Source: Nemertoderma westbladi
Taxonomy: Eukaryota > Xenacoelomorpha > Nemertodermatida > Nemertodermatidae
Direction of reading: 5' to 3'
DNA: 64,000 bases
Assembly: GCA_032718475.1 (NCBI GenBank)
Contig: JAUCBJ010002693.1
Location: forward strand, 1 to 64,000
Shown here: piece after piece, positions 32,512 through 41,944 of the stretch
Position numbering within the stretch: the first letter of the stretch is position 1
Layout of the letters: every line of letters starts with the position of its first letter
Program-made: the position numbers and the translations under genes
Notes under the pieces: model-generated
What the model saw: the letters and a program-made list of their open reading frames with translations, nothing else
What the model was told of the DNA's origin: nothing
The model's database searches: none

Positions 32512-32781
32512 GGCCAATGTGAAGAATACCAGACATTCTGCCGTTATATTTCACTTTGCAGTTACCCCCATGTGAAGAATACAAGGTTTTAACCAAAAAC
32601 ACAGGTTGCAGAAGGGCTGAATCTAACCAAAACAATAAACGAATTAGTATATTCACAGGTTATAAGACATAAATAAGCGCTATAAAACACTTAATAAAGA
32701 TAAATTAAATCTTTATATATAAAATTCCAATAAAAAGTCGACCGAAAGAAAAGTGAAATCCTGGTATTCTACACATGGGCG
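32512..32781 (+). mobile_element. hAT-like MITE, copy 3 (270 bp)
   Basis: Same family as the copies at 25542 and 27173, with small internal deletions. The flanking 8-mers are TGACAGTC (32504-32511) and TGACAGTG (32782-32789), differing at the last base. It lies 110 bp after the exon d donor. Confidence 0.85.
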
Positions 32782-32789
32782 TGACAGTG

Positions 32790-35558
32790 GGCGGTAGCTA
32801 AATTAGCATGGTAATGATACCATATTGGTGCCATATAATTCTTAGATATATGTAATACTATAAAATAATTGATATATTTATCTATTTATTTAATTTAAAT
32901 TAACACGTCATACCTGAATACTGTAGGCCTATATATATAAAAGTGCACAGAACTGCTCAAGTACCATAAAATAATAAAAAAATAGACTGCATGAATAACC
33001 CCGGCTTATGGCATTTATGTTTGGAGAACCCCCCCTCCCCCCATCCCCGATTGTTTCAAGGATAGATTAGTGACATTCAGCCCCAATATTATCTTACAGT
33101 CTTACAGTTTTTATCTTATAGTCTTACAATATTAACCTTTTATTATATCAACTTTTCTATCTTTAATTAAATGTTTGCTGTACTGTAGTACGTACGTTTT
33201 ACATTAAGGGTTATTTATGATTACTGTAGCTTTAGGCTACTACAGTAGGGCCTACTGCAGTTAATATCTAAATCATATAGAATAAATAATATAAAACTAA
33301 GAAAATTTTAATTAAAAAATAATTAAATTCTTCATACAATCACAACGAATCCTTAATCGCACATATTTTAGTTCAAACCTAATAAATTAGGTAGCGGCAG
33401 AACTATAGTTGTGTCAGCGGGAGATTGCAATCGAGAAAAATTCAACGGGCATCCCAAATCAATAACTTTATTAATCTAAAGCCAATGCATCCCGGCCCTG
33501 GAATCAATTGTTAATGTTTAACTGTTTGGCTATTCAAGTAGCTCTGGTAGCAAAGTTAAATACCGCCAAATGTCAATCAATTACAAACTAATGTAATCAT
33601 TTACTATAACATGTAGTATGTACAGTAGTTATAAAGTATTATGCTATTGGTACATAACATACTACATTACATATACATAACAGCCAAAAGGGTTCGTGCT
33701 CAATGGATTAAAAAGGAATGTAAAGTTATAGACAATAGGCCTACAACTGTACAGTTGTAGGCTTGTACAGTAGGTTGTACTGTACAGTAGGCTATATGAT
33801 GTTAGGATAAAAAATGTTTATTTTTTAGTTTCATATTTGTTGAATAATAACATTTGACACTAATAAACATAAATTCATTCTCCCAAAGTTTATGTATAAA
33901 ATACATAAATGTCTAAAATTATTGCCAATAAATTATTAATTATAGAAAAGGAACAGGACAATTAAAGGATGTTTAAAAATTAACCTTAATTAATTAATTA
34001 TTTACAAATTTGACATATGCTATCCGATAGTATAAATAATTATTCAGTAATTTAAACTCAATAGCGAAAAAAAGAAATCGCCACTGGCGAGCAATTTATT
34101 TTGAAGTCTGTTTGGATAGATCGATTGATTCATTGTTTTCTTTTTCTTTTTCCAAATACAGTAATACGTATTTATAGTAGAGATAAACCAATTACATAAC
34201 AGGACGGCCCTAACCAGGGCCATAGACAGACCTTCTAACATTTGGTGGTAAAGTGAGCCGTTTTTGGTGGATTTGGTTTGTTTGGTGCAAAAATGTATCT
34301 AATTTTAAATATAGGTGTGAAAATAATTTGTTGAGATTTTTTATTATGTTTTGTTAATACATTTTTGTACATAAATTTACATTTATAGCTAAGTTTCCAC
34401 TGCTGGTTGTTTCTTAGAGACAAGGGGAGGGGGACGAATTTATTGTTTCTTTGGTCCCGAACATACTACCCCCCCCCCCCCCCCACCGCCACTGATTGTT
34501 AGATTTACCTTGCAGGGGACAGAGGATTGGATAACAGTTCACATTATTGGCAACAATATTTTGTACAATAAATCGGAGAATCACGGTTTGGTTAAATCAC
34601 TAGTCCAATTACAGTATAAATTGTATATGTAATTGTATGTATAAATTATTATATCATGTATAAATTGTACGTACAGTATAAGACAATTAAGGATTATCAG
34701 GAGATATGGTCTGAAGATCAGATTATGTAGGCCTACAGTATAGGTTTTTGTGTCTTAGTTTCTTGGTAATATAGAACACGCGAATGTACATTCCATCAAG
34801 ACTCCATTTACTGTTTTCAATATGGTTTAATCTGCAGATTAGATTGATAGACATGGTCTGGTCGTCATGTATGCTCCAATTAAAAAGCGAGTAACCTGCT
34901 ACCAATATGACAGAAAACTTTGTTTTTGCTAAAAAAAATTGGGGGTGTGCCCCCCCCCCCCCCCCCCCCCCCTTTCCCCCTACCCTTGGTGGTGAAATGT
35001 GGGATAGTTCTGAAAGAGGACACTTACCGAAATTGAACTAAATCAGCCAAAACTGCGAATGCTATCAACAAAGGTGCAATAGGGGCGTAAGCTATCCATT
35101 TACTGAAAGGGAGCTGATTTGGCACTTCTATTATCCAATTTCTTTAATAAACAAATTATTTCCATCCAACGCCAACAACACATTTTAACCCGCTTAAACT
35201 GACCGTGTACCTCCTTAAACCTCCTCGAAAGATCGATGGCCACTTGTTTTTCGCAACAAATTATTTTACTAATATATTATATTATTGCGATTTTTACCTT
35301 CATCAGAACTACATGTTTACCGAAATATATTATAATCTAACACGTCCCTTTTTACCAAAGGATTTTATATCCTTTGGATAACAAATATAGAATCAATTAT
35401 TATTATATTAATAAACAAATAGATAGGAGCCAAAATTTATATAATGATATTGTCAGCTATATTTAGTGAATTTTTATTTCGCGTATGTTTATTTGAAATA
35501 ATACTGCTATTATTTGAATTATCTCTTATCTTTTTGTTATTAATGAAATAGAATGCCG
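32790..35558. other. Intron stretch, no gene seen
   Basis: Intron between exons d and e. AT-rich with poly-C runs at about 34470-34484 and 34951-34972. Open frames are short and featureless. Confidence 0.5.
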
Positions 35559-35559
35559 A

Positions 35560-35715
35560 AGAATGTTTATTGTTTTGGTTAGAATAATGTGCCATTGTAT
35601 AACCTGCTCCTTTCCCTAAATTATAATTGATAGTTTAATATTGAGACGAGATATTAATTCGCCGAGATGGGATTTGCATCAAGTCCCCCCCCCCCCCCCC
35701 CCCCTCCGCCCCCTT
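35560..35715 (-). repeat. Dispersed GGGAAAGGAGCAGGTTA repeat with poly-G run
   Basis: Read on the minus strand it runs poly-G, then TCTCGGCGAATTAATAT, then TTTAGGGAAAGGAGCAGGTT, then TTATTCTAACCAAAACAATA. The same order occurs on the plus strand at 62775-62930 and partly at 38040-38130. The length and ends of the full repeat are unknown. Confidence 0.65.
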
Positions 35716-35775
35716 CTCGGTTTTTTATACTGAAATAAACACCTCGAAATTAAATAGTAATTTTAACTTTTTTAG

Positions 35776-36036
35776 GCGAATCTTCCGAAACGAACCTTCT
35801 TCCTGCCACCATCGATAAGGACTACACTGCCATCCCTATGGCAACTGGCGGAGGTCGCACTATTAGCTTAGCGGCCGGTGCCATGGAGACCAGTTGCGAC
35901 ATCTACGTAACCGACGATGATAAGTTCGAAGACTTCGACGAGTACCTTATGGTCGGATTGGCCAATCCGAAGGGCGGAGTTATAGACGAAGGCCGGAGTA
36001 GTTCCATGTTGGTTATAACTCCGGATTATCGAGACG
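35776..36036 (+). CDS. FRAS1/FREM2-like exon e: Calx-beta 2, second half
   Basis: 261 bp, acceptor TTTTTTAG, donor GACG|GTAAGT, phase 1 both ends. It encodes ATIDKDYTAIPMATGGGRTI, ETSCDIYVTDDDKFEDFDEY and LMVGLANPKGGVIDEG. The acidic DDDKFEDFDE is the Calx-beta calcium-site region. Confidence 0.95.
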
Positions 36037-36268
36037 GTAAGTACATGGAGTGGTTACTAAAAGGTGGGGTAAAGGAAAAAAAACATACTATTTTAATTCC
36101 TATTTGTTTTATAATTAATATTTCAGGATCATTAGTCGAGGAAAGGAGCAGGTTACGGCATATAAAAGTATTGTTATCGGACTGTTAAAACAGTAGAGAG
36201 GGCGCCACACTAACTCCCAAGATTTAATACTCTACGCTATCCAACCTTTTTCTTATATTATATTCTAG

Positions 36269-36421
36269 AACCGCGGTTTAACTTCCGCCAACGGGTTTAT
36301 GAAGTTTCAGAATCGTCGTCTTCCGTAACCATTGAGGTCGCCAGATTCGGCACTGACCTCAACCACACGTCTACGGTGCATATTGTTACCGTGGAAACTG
36401 GGAATGTTACCAACGCAACCT
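36269..36421 (+). CDS. FRAS1/FREM2-like exon f: Calx-beta 3, first half
   Basis: 153 bp, acceptor TATATTCTAG, donor ACCT|GTTAGT, phase 1 both ends. It encodes EPRFNFRQRVYEVSESSSSV and TIEVARFGTDLNHTSTVHIV. Two or three N-glycosylation-type sequons (NHT, NVT/NAT). Confidence 0.93.
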
Positions 36422-37017
36422 GTTAGTAAACAACATAACAATAAATTAATATGTGACAATATTCTATTTTTGGTTTATTTTCTGTGTTTTTTTTTAATTT
36501 CCATAAAACATGGCAAGGTTACTGTCAAGTCAAACGGGATCCCGAGAAATTGGGTTTCCGGCTCAAATTGCTGACGAATTTTATAACTTATTAATTTATA
36601 ATTTATGACGAAATTAATTTTACTGTTATTTTATCGCAAATGTTTCATAGTGGGAAATAAAGTAATATATTAGGTTGCCCAAAACCTGATTCATACTTTT
36701 TACAGTCATACTAAAATGTTAAGTAAATTCAATTTAAAATTGCAATCCCGATCCCTAAAGATAAGTCCGATCCCGTTTAAACACTAAACAGTAGCTAAAA
36801 TCTGGAATTAGCTAACATGTCGCGAACATTTCCTATTTACTCACTAACTATCAATTCTACTTAGAATTCACAATATTTTGGTAGAATTTACCAAATTACA
36901 GTTTATCCACCACCAAATCAAGCAACTATAAATTATTGTGTCCACCTCCTTCTTCCAATAATGTTTCCCTAACGATATGAATAATATCCGAATTTATATG
37001 TATTTTTCTTGTCTCAG

Positions 37018-37227
37018 CCAATTCGGATTACATTCCCATCGATACCGTGTTAACGTACCAACCCAATGAAGGGCTCCAGTTGGTTACCATCACTATCATC
37101 GATGACGTCACAGTGACGCGGTTGGAGGGTCGCGAGTCCGTTCAGTTGTTGCTAAGCAACCCGTATAACGGTCGCCTTGACAACCAGAAGGACGCTGTTG
37201 TTATAATAGACGACCGCCTCGACGACG
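37018..37227 (+). CDS. FRAS1/FREM2-like exon g: Calx-beta 3, second half
   Basis: 210 bp, acceptor TTCTTGTCTCAG, donor GACG|GTGGGT (weaker than its neighbours), phase 1 both ends. It encodes NSDYIPIDTVLTYQPNEGLQ, LVTITIIDDVTVTRLEGRES and AVVIIDDRLDD. Confidence 0.93.
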
Positions 37228-37787
37228 GTGGGTTATAAATAGACTTCCGACAAAAAGTAGCTCTCGGCCTTAGGATGGCAGTAATTCTTATTTTATATAA
37301 CTATTTTTGTGATTTTCACGATTGTTGAAATTTTTGACGACTTTTTTTGACTGTAATTTTACGTACTTTGTGTGTAAACCGTAAAGTATCACTTTTCAGT
37401 GTGTAAATCCGTGTGGTTTGTTACACGAACGGACGAATTGAGTGAATGCAAAAAATATGGGATGGTCCATATTTTATATTATTTGATTTGAACAATAAAT
37501 TTGATGTCATTTAATCCACAAAGTTATAATAAAGTAATTTCATATGACATTATTAAAATCATTTTTAGAACTGATTTAGTTACGTTTTAAAGTTATTCGT
37601 AAATTCATATTATTATTTTTTCACTGAAAATATTAAAATATTGATATTATTTGCAATCAATCAAAATTTCTAAATATTCATTCGATTCGATTTTTGGACT
37701 ACCCGACCTCCCAGAATTAATATTAATTACTGTATCCTCAATTATTTTAATGTATTCCTCGCTATTGAACTCGGTGTTATCTTTCAG

Positions 37788-37997
37788 TTCCTCTTATCAA
37801 CTTCGCCGTTTCAACCGTGGACTTCAATGAGTCGGATATCAACATCGGACTGCCGATATCTCGTAGCGGCGATCTCAGACTCGACTCCACGGTTCTCTGC
37901 ACAATCCAATACAGCCCGGTCCAACCCCCGCGACAATCCAACACCGGACCGGCTGACTTCAAGAGCCCACAGACACAGTCTATAACCTTCTTAGGGG
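37788..37997 (+). CDS. FRAS1/FREM2-like exon h: Calx-beta 4, first half
   Basis: 210 bp, acceptor TTATCTTTCAG, donor GGGG|GTTAGA (poor match to consensus after GT), phase 1 both ends. It encodes VPLINFAVSTVDFNESDINI, GLPISRSGDLRLDSTVLCTI and a Pro/Gln-rich loop before QSITFLG. Confidence 0.9.
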
Positions 37998-38039
37998 GTT
38001 AGAACTTATTCTTACTATATTAATTATAATTCGCGGAGA

Positions 38040-38130
38040 AACAGGGGCGGGATACTCGCCGCCTCAATGTTAAATTCTACATTTAGGGAAATGGACTGGT
38101 TACAGGGACATGTTATTCTAACCAAAACAA
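38040..38130 (+). repeat. Dispersed GGGAAAGGAGC-type repeat, partial copy
   Basis: Contains CTCGCCGCCTCAATGTTAAA, TTTAGGGAAATGGACTGGTT and TTATTCTAACCAAAACAATA in the same order as at 62775-62930. Confidence 0.5.
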
Positions 38131-38852
38131 TAAACCAAAGTCGATAGAACAGGTTACAGTTATATTTTTGGCTATATTCGGATATATTTTTACAGCTCTA
38201 GTTATTCCCCTAGAGAAGGATGAATTTTTATTGTCCCTCCTTATCTGAATTCGCAAAGTACTTGATTTTGTGATAATTTACCACTATAAAAGATTAAGAT
38301 TCGGCCGCCTTAATCTTACCTAAATTGATTGTAAGTAAAAAAAATACTGGTTTGCACTAAAAATGAAATGTATAAAAAATATAACTGTAAATCGAAAGGA
38401 ATAGGATATTGCGCTGAATTACCAGTGTTATTGGAGGGAAATTCAAATAATATCTGCCAACTGTTACAGAAATCTAGGTATTGCTTACATAATTACATAT
38501 ATTGGCCCAATCGCCTGTGGTAGATCGATATCACGCGTACGTGATGTGTTCTACTATTGCAGTCTTAGGAAAGACTCATCCGTTGTACCTGTAGGGTGCT
38601 GCTTGGCTTTGATATTATGTTAGTATCGAGATTATACAACTCCTCATTTGTTAGTTGAGCGTTGCTTATGACATGAATATCTAGCGTAGCGTCCTTGTGT
38701 ACATGCCATCTATGGGTCTGGCAGTAATAGTCAATCAGGGGATAAACCTGCACAACTCTACTGCTGTCCGGAATAAACTTACCTCCAGAGGGCATTTGAT
38801 TTTATTTCTCAGCCATTATTATTATTATTAGGGTAAACTTTATATTTTACAG

Positions 38853-39020
38853 AATTGGAAGAAACCACGAAGAACTGCCAGATTGTTCTAATAGACGACG
38901 GAGAGTTTGAGGGAATGGAGCACTTTAAGGTTTCCCTAAAGGCCCCTAACAACCCCGTCACTCCGGTTAACTTTGGCGACAATCTTACAGTCAACGTTAA
39001 TGTTCTTGATGAAGACGATA
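38853..39020 (+). CDS. FRAS1/FREM2-like exon i: Calx-beta 4, second half
   Basis: 168 bp, acceptor TATATTTTACAG, donor GATA|GTTAGT, phase 1 both ends. It encodes ELEETTKNCQIVLIDDGEFE, GMEHFKVSLKAPNN and NLTVNVNVLDEDD; the ExxEHFxVxL strand is typical of Calx-beta. Confidence 0.93.
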
Positions 39021-39254
39021 GTTAGTTAATATATCCCTTGATCTAATTGTCATTGTGTTTAGATTGTGCCTAAATGTTTTTTTATTTTTTTTCAAATAAT
39101 TGTTATTTTGTGGGCGTCAATGAATATGACAGGCAATCTCAACAATATTATTGGACGTAACCTTCGTAATTTAGTTGCAACGAAATAGACCTGATCTAGG
39201 ATCGAACCCAGTACTCTCGCTTTACCGAATGAACCTGTTGGGATAAATCACTAC

Positions 39255-39278
39255 CACAACAACAACAACAACAACAAC
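39255..39278. repeat. (CAA)n microsatellite
   Basis: About eight CAA units in the intron before exon j. Confidence 0.85.
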
Positions 39279-39428
39279 TACCCACACCTCTAAAGAGGTA
39301 GTTTCGATATAATTGGGATCATATTATGATATTATATTAGTTTATACTTTGAGTATTAATTTAATTAATAACCGTAAAATAAAGTGTTACTTTTTCCTAT
39401 ATTCATTTTACCGATTTTTCATTATTAG

Positions 39429-39623
39429 GACCGCGAATAACTTTAGGCGAGAGTTCCTATGTGTGGCGGGAGTCCAAGGACCCGTCCAGACTGAGTCTAC
39501 TCCCTATCCGGGTGTTGGGTCTGGGGGACCTGGGCCTACCGGTACAGGCTAGGCTGTACACTGCCACTAATAGTTACCAGACCGCATTGGCTAACATTGA
39601 CTATCAACCAATTGTAAACAATA
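39429..39623 (+). CDS. FRAS1/FREM2-like exon j: Calx-beta 5, first half
   Basis: 195 bp, acceptor TTTCATTATTAG, donor AATA|GTAAGT, phase 1 both ends. It encodes ITLGESSYVWRESKDPSRLS, LLPIRVLGLGDLGLPVQARL and ALANIDYQPIVNN. Confidence 0.93.
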
Positions 39624-39784
39624 GTAAGTTTATCTTCAAACTGTATTATTATTATTTCAGTAATATTTTATTATTACTAAATTAAAAGAATTACGGTTAC
39701 CGAATAATTAGCGAACAATTTTACAAAGATTTGCTTTCATTATTGCGCTTTCCATAACTAATATTTTAACATCTTTTAATTTAG

Positions 39785-39946
39785 TTTTTATTTTGAATTC
39801 GACGACGAATGTTATGGAATTCAACATAAAGATTGAACCCGATGAAGTTCGCGAAGATATGGAGAACTTTACTGTCGTTCTGGAGTTATTATCAGGGCAC
39901 GGAATCACCGAGATTCTTATCAGTGCGGCCGACATATATATTATAG
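39785..39946 (+). CDS. FRAS1/FREM2-like exon k: Calx-beta 5, second half
   Basis: 162 bp, acceptor CTTTTAATTTAG, donor ATAG|GTGAGT, phase 1 both ends. It encodes FILNSTTNVMEFNIKIEPDE, VREDMENFTVVLELLSGHGI and SAADIYII. The last Calx-beta domain ends here. Confidence 0.93.
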
Positions 39947-39954
39947 GTGAGTGA

Positions 39955-40090
39955 GGTATTGTCCGGTCGTTAAAGGCCAATATGCGGTTGTTAAGGGTTA
40001 ATGTTCGGTAGATAAGGACTGATGCCCGGTCGTTAAATAATGGTGGTCTGTTGTTAGGGGTTAATATCCGATCGTGAAAGGCTAATAATG
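39955..40090. repeat. Degenerate minisatellite after exon k
   Basis: Four to five imperfect units of about 25-30 bp built on CCGGTCGTTAAAGG/CGGTTGTTAAGGGTTAAT start within 10 bp of the exon k donor. Confidence 0.6.
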
Positions 40091-40122
40091 TTCGCTATAA
40101 ATGTCCATTACTATTCATATTC

Positions 40123-40970
40123 TGTACGCAATGAGGACAGCCACAAAGGGTGAAGATCTGGGATTCACACTTCAAGAACGCAGAAGTAGTAGATATCCGG
40201 CAACTACAGTCACAGACACCGACTTTGCGGGTCGACATCGCCCTGCTCTCTAATACGCTAGCAGATGCACAGCTTCTACTAAATAAAGTGGAGAGGGCTG
40301 CTAAGGAGGTTGGATTGCATATAAATGCTACCAAGACCGAATTCATGACCTTTAATGTTGATGGAAACTTGACAACCATTGATAATAATCAACTAAGGAA
40401 GGTCGAGGACTTCCAGTACCTTGGATCGTGGATAGAGAGTAGCAAAAAGGACATAGAAGTTAGGAAAGCAAAGGCTTGGGTAGCTCTATCAAAAATGGAT
40501 ACCATCTGGAAATCAGATCTCTCCAGGCACCTGAAGACTAAGTTCTTTCTAGCCACAGTGGAAAGAGTATTTTTATACAGGGGTTGAGACCTGGACACTG
40601 ACTAAATCACTTGAACAACGAATTGATGGTTGCTACACAAGACTATTAAGGGCAGCCCTAAACATCAGCTGGAGACAACACATGACAAACGCCGAGCTTT
40701 ATGGTTCAATACCACCTGTATCAACCACCCTCCGTGAACGCAGATTAAGATTCAGTGGGCACTGCTGGCGAAGTAAAGACGATGTCATACCAGATCTACT
40801 TCTCTGGCAACCAACTCATGGAAAGCGTAGTCGTGGACGACCGGCCATAACATATATAGATCAACTTGAAAGGGATACTGAACTTGGGAGAAACGAAATT
40901 GCGACAACTATGGAGAATCGGGAAGCCTGGAAGGATCTCATTTCCACTGTCCGAGTTCGCTCGATCTAGT
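40123..40970 (+). mobile_element. RTE/CR1-like LINE fragment with two frameshifts
   Basis: The sequence encodes the RT palm to the C-terminus of a non-LTR retrotransposon: MRTATKGEDLGF before the catalytic region, then VDIALLSNTLADAQLLLNKV, EVGLHINATKTEFMTFN, the C-terminal RRLRFSGHCWRSKDDVIPDL and GKRSRGRPAITYIDQLERDT. It is broken by a one-base shift at about 40227, exactly at the F-A-D-D catalytic motif, and again near 40578. It lies in sense orientation in the intron between exons k and l. It is not functional. Confidence 0.85.
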
Positions 40971-41011
40971 TAATACTTATTTCTATAAATAATTACATTT
41001 TGTTTTTTTAG

Positions 41012-41136
41012 ACAGTGACGCCCATCTAGTTCCTAAATTCCCGGATGAGCCGCTAGTTGTCTCTCTGTTGGATTACGGCAGCGGTGCCCCCCCTAGCGGA
41101 ACGATACCGTCTGGATATCCGGTTGTCTGCGTTTCG
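41012..41136 (+). CDS. FRAS1/FREM2-like exon l: start of the region after Calx-beta 5
   Basis: 125 bp, acceptor TGTTTTTTTAG, donor TTCG|GTAAGT, entering in phase 1 and leaving in phase 0. It encodes PKFPDEPLVVSLLDYGSGAP and GYPVVCVS, the family's link to the cysteine-containing region. Confidence 0.93.
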
Positions 41137-41822
41137 GTAAGTTAATCTTAATGAATACTGGTTTTAAATTTAATATTCATGGCTCGTCCCACAATATATT
41201 TTGTGTCGCCACTATTTTTTATTGCATAAATATCACATTAATGATACTTAAAAATATATTTACATAACAGTGCCTGTTAGTTGCTAGGTTACCACACAAG
41301 TAGTTCCCCCATTTGGAAATATTCAAGAATTTGTAATTGTAATTATTTAATTTAAAATGACTTAACTATATCTAAATAAATGAGTGAGATATTTTATTGC
41401 AATATTAACAGCACATTTGACAAAACAACGAAACTGATGCATTTTTGAAACCTGATGTATTGTTTGAAATTGCGAAATCTTAAATATTGGGAGGCCATTT
41501 TGATAAAAAATCAGTATTTTCTTAAACCACATTTTGATATAAGGAAAATTAATCGTGTAATTAATACATAATATATTCGAGTGGAAATAATATTGCGTAA
41601 ATTTGAAACTGTATTCCTCCTTGCAGAGTGAGTCATAATCCACTCTCTGCTATAATACTCATTGAGTTATGGCTAATTATTTTACACAACTATTTTGAAT
41701 TTTGAAATTTGAAATTTGAGATTCTAATTTATTTTTAACTTAAAAAATAATTTTGTTTCATTGTGTGTTAATATTGTATTTAATTTAGTAGTAATATATT
41801 TAATTGCTCTTCCCATTGATAG

Positions 41823-41944
41823 GCTTGCGACCAGGGCCATCCAAGATATGGCGAGAATAAACGGAAATGTCGGACTCAATGGATAGACAACAGCAAAACT
41901 CGTTACAAGTGGGATGTTAAACCGAGTCACAGTCTGGAGTATCG
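41823..41944 (+). CDS. FRAS1/FREM2-like exon m
   Basis: 122 bp, acceptor TTCCCATTGATAG, donor ATCG|GTAAGT, phase 0 to phase 2. It encodes ACDQGHPRYGENKRKCRTQW and IDNSKTRYKWDVKPSHSLEY. The two cysteines align with the ACNPKY...C segment of FRAS1/FREM2. The donor is the first unit of a 2.9-kb tandem array. Confidence 0.93.
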
